In this document: one piece after another, positions 63,152 to 64,000 of the stretch
Layout: every line of letters starts with the position of its first letter
How positions within the stretch are numbered: position 1 is the stretch's first letter
Origin: Longilinea arvoryzae
GTDB lineage: Bacteria; Chloroflexota; Anaerolineae; Anaerolineales; Anaerolineaceae
Direction: 5' to 3'
Length of the DNA stretch: 64,000 bases
NCBI RefSeq assembly: GCF_001050235.1
Contig: NZ_DF967972.1
Span: 2,489,855 to 2,553,854 of the forward strand
The notes under the pieces: model-generated
Database searches by the model: none
Told to the model about the DNA's origin: nothing
What the model saw: only the letters and a program-made list of their open reading frames with translations
Program-made: the position numbers and the translations under genes

Positions 63152-64000
63152 AGTCTATGTTCGACCAAAGTAAATCGTGACGGACTTAGTCAAGTAAATG
63201 CTAATAAATAATTCTTGAGGGCTAGAATTAGAAATTCGAAGCTATAATATTTTTATTTGTTATTATAAGTTGAGAGTTGTATATGCTTCAATTGCGAACT
63301 AAGAACTATAATTGAGAGGGGGAAATTCATTTGGATATAGAAAATTTCATTGAGTGGAAATACCAAGAATTACAGCCTTATATCAATTTAGAGAATATTG
63401 ATTTGTATGGTGGAATTAAACACTCTAAATTGAAAGAAATTTTCGCGACATTGCACTATATGTTTCTTTCTATGTATAAGTTAATGAATGATCGATTACC
63501 AACGGATGTAAATACAGCGCATTTTTGGGCTGATTCCAGTAGAGAACTAATTTTGGCTATTGATATTTCTATAAGTTTGCAACGGACACTAAAAGACAGT
63601 GAATATGCATTTGAAATTGAGCCATATTATGCTAATTTGATTTTTGAAACGAGAAAGTTTCTTTCGAAAAGTAATGGTAGCGAAATTCCGCCACATATGG
63701 ACCAAGTTAATTTATACTATACGACACCAGTTTTCATTCCTAAAGATTTAAAGATTGTAAATTCACCCTCTGGGAAGAAATCCTATAATCTCATATTAAT
63801 AGGTGAAGGATCATATGCAGTTGTTTATAAATATCATGATACTTATTATCAAACCTGGTTTGTTGTAAAAAGAGCGAAGAAAGATTTAACTGATAAAGAA
63901 TTAGCTAGATTCAAACGTGAATTTGAACAAATGCGTGAATTTCATTCGCCTTATATTGTAAAGGTATATTGCTACAATAATGATCTAAATGAATACACCA
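63152..64000. other. AT-rich segment, probable island border
   Basis: Base composition changes sharply just after the GNAT stop: 17 of 60 bases are G/C in 63841-63900, against 37 of 60 in 13801-13860. Codon use in the gene inside is A/T-ending. No tRNA repeat, integrase or IS end is visible in the window. 63152-63330 holds only AT-rich promoter-like DNA (TATAAT at 63243 and 63307). Confidence 0.7.
63331..64000 (+). CDS. Protein kinase-domain protein, cut by window end
   Basis: An open frame from TTG 63331 (GAGAGGGGG upstream) runs to the window end, 223 codons. Residues ~1-150 are a helical N-terminal region of unknown type. From ~155 the N-lobe of a Ser/Thr-type protein kinase appears: glycine loop GEGSYAVVYKY (from Gly158), the ATP-binding Lys180 in FVVKRAKKD, and alpha-C Glu in ARFKREFEQM, then SPYIVKVYCYNN. 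The catalytic loop lies beyond the window. Strong AT-richness marks it as probably acquired; kinases with such extensions occur in phage-defence loci, an inference only. Confidence 0.75.
   Translation, partial: MDIENFIEWKYQELQPYINLENIDLYGGIKHSKLKEIFATLHYMFLSMYKLMNDRLPTDVNTAHFWADSSRELILAIDISISLQRTLKDSEYAFEIEPYYANLIFETRKFLSKSNGSEIPPHMDQVNLYYTTPVFIPKDLKIVNSPSGKKSYNLILIGEGSYAVVYKYHDTYYQTWFVVKRAKKDLTDKELARFKREFEQMREFHSPYIVKVYCYNNDLNEYT

Overview
The window is a 64 kb piece of a bacterial chromosome, most likely from Chloroflexota, class Anaerolineae. The evidence is indirect: secreted and lipid-anchored proteins carry Thr/Pro-rich linkers (TPTPTFTPEP, TPTPLPP), there are zinc-ribbon/membrane/LysM proteins, TTG starts are frequent, a GlyA-GcvT fusion is present, and maltodextrin genes are abundant. 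No 16S or other marker rRNA is present, so the assignment is an inference. Genes are dense and mostly of even, fairly high GC. Two departures stand out: the maltose/amylase operon (about 8.5-12.3 kb) is clearly more AT-rich, and after about 63.15 kb the DNA turns strongly AT-rich.

Layout. 1-1.2 kb: end of gyrA with a histone-H1-like tail. 1.3-4.8 kb: four leftward genes (TIM-barrel/SnoaL protein, HD hydrolase, SanA-like DUF218 protein, PhnD-like lipoprotein), divergent from a DUF4230 membrane protein. 5.6-12.3 kb: a maltodextrin regulon (ROK regulator, MalE/F/G-type transporter, membrane-anchored GH13 amylase) with promoters, a palindromic operator candidate and intercistronic hairpins. 12.5-19 kb: TGS-uridine kinase-like protein, LysN-type aminotransferase and a GlyA-GcvT fusion. 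19-32 kb: hydrolase, M29 aminopeptidase, membrane-embedded subtilase, ECF sigma/DegV/small membrane protein operon, glutaredoxin-like protein, S51/GATase-like protein with a CysRS-like tail, fmt, panE, a second GH13 enzyme, and pterin carbinolamine dehydratase. 32-45.6 kb: a very large GH13 protein, winged-helix protein, thiolase, tandem CapA-like lipoproteins, class III aminotransferase, thioredoxin reductase, LysM protein. 45.7-50.8 kb: hemW, Tat-exported L,D-transpeptidase, tmRNA, nitroreductase, small membrane proteins, Nudix. 50.9-55.6 kb: leftward ligA-rlmI-pyruvate kinase-like-GNAT operon.

The most interesting region is 55.7-61.2 kb, a tight five-gene operon with its own promoter. It encodes a small zinc-ribbon membrane protein; a DUF2207-like membrane protein whose cytoplasmic C-terminus is a (Cys-Ala)5-Gly-(Cys-Ala)3-GGGR tail; a radical SAM/SPASM enzyme with a PqqD-like N-terminal domain, whose start codon overlaps the stop of the Cys-tail gene; a paralogue of that enzyme that has lost every iron-sulfur cysteine; and a class I methyltransferase. 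The arrangement looks like a peptide-maturation system whose substrate is the tail of a large membrane protein and which uses an active/inactive radical SAM pair.

Beyond it lie tRNA-Pro(GGG), an unexplained strong terminator, an ATP-grasp/GNAT pair, and at the right edge the start of an AT-rich segment encoding a protein-kinase-domain protein cut by the window end, probably the border of an acquired island.
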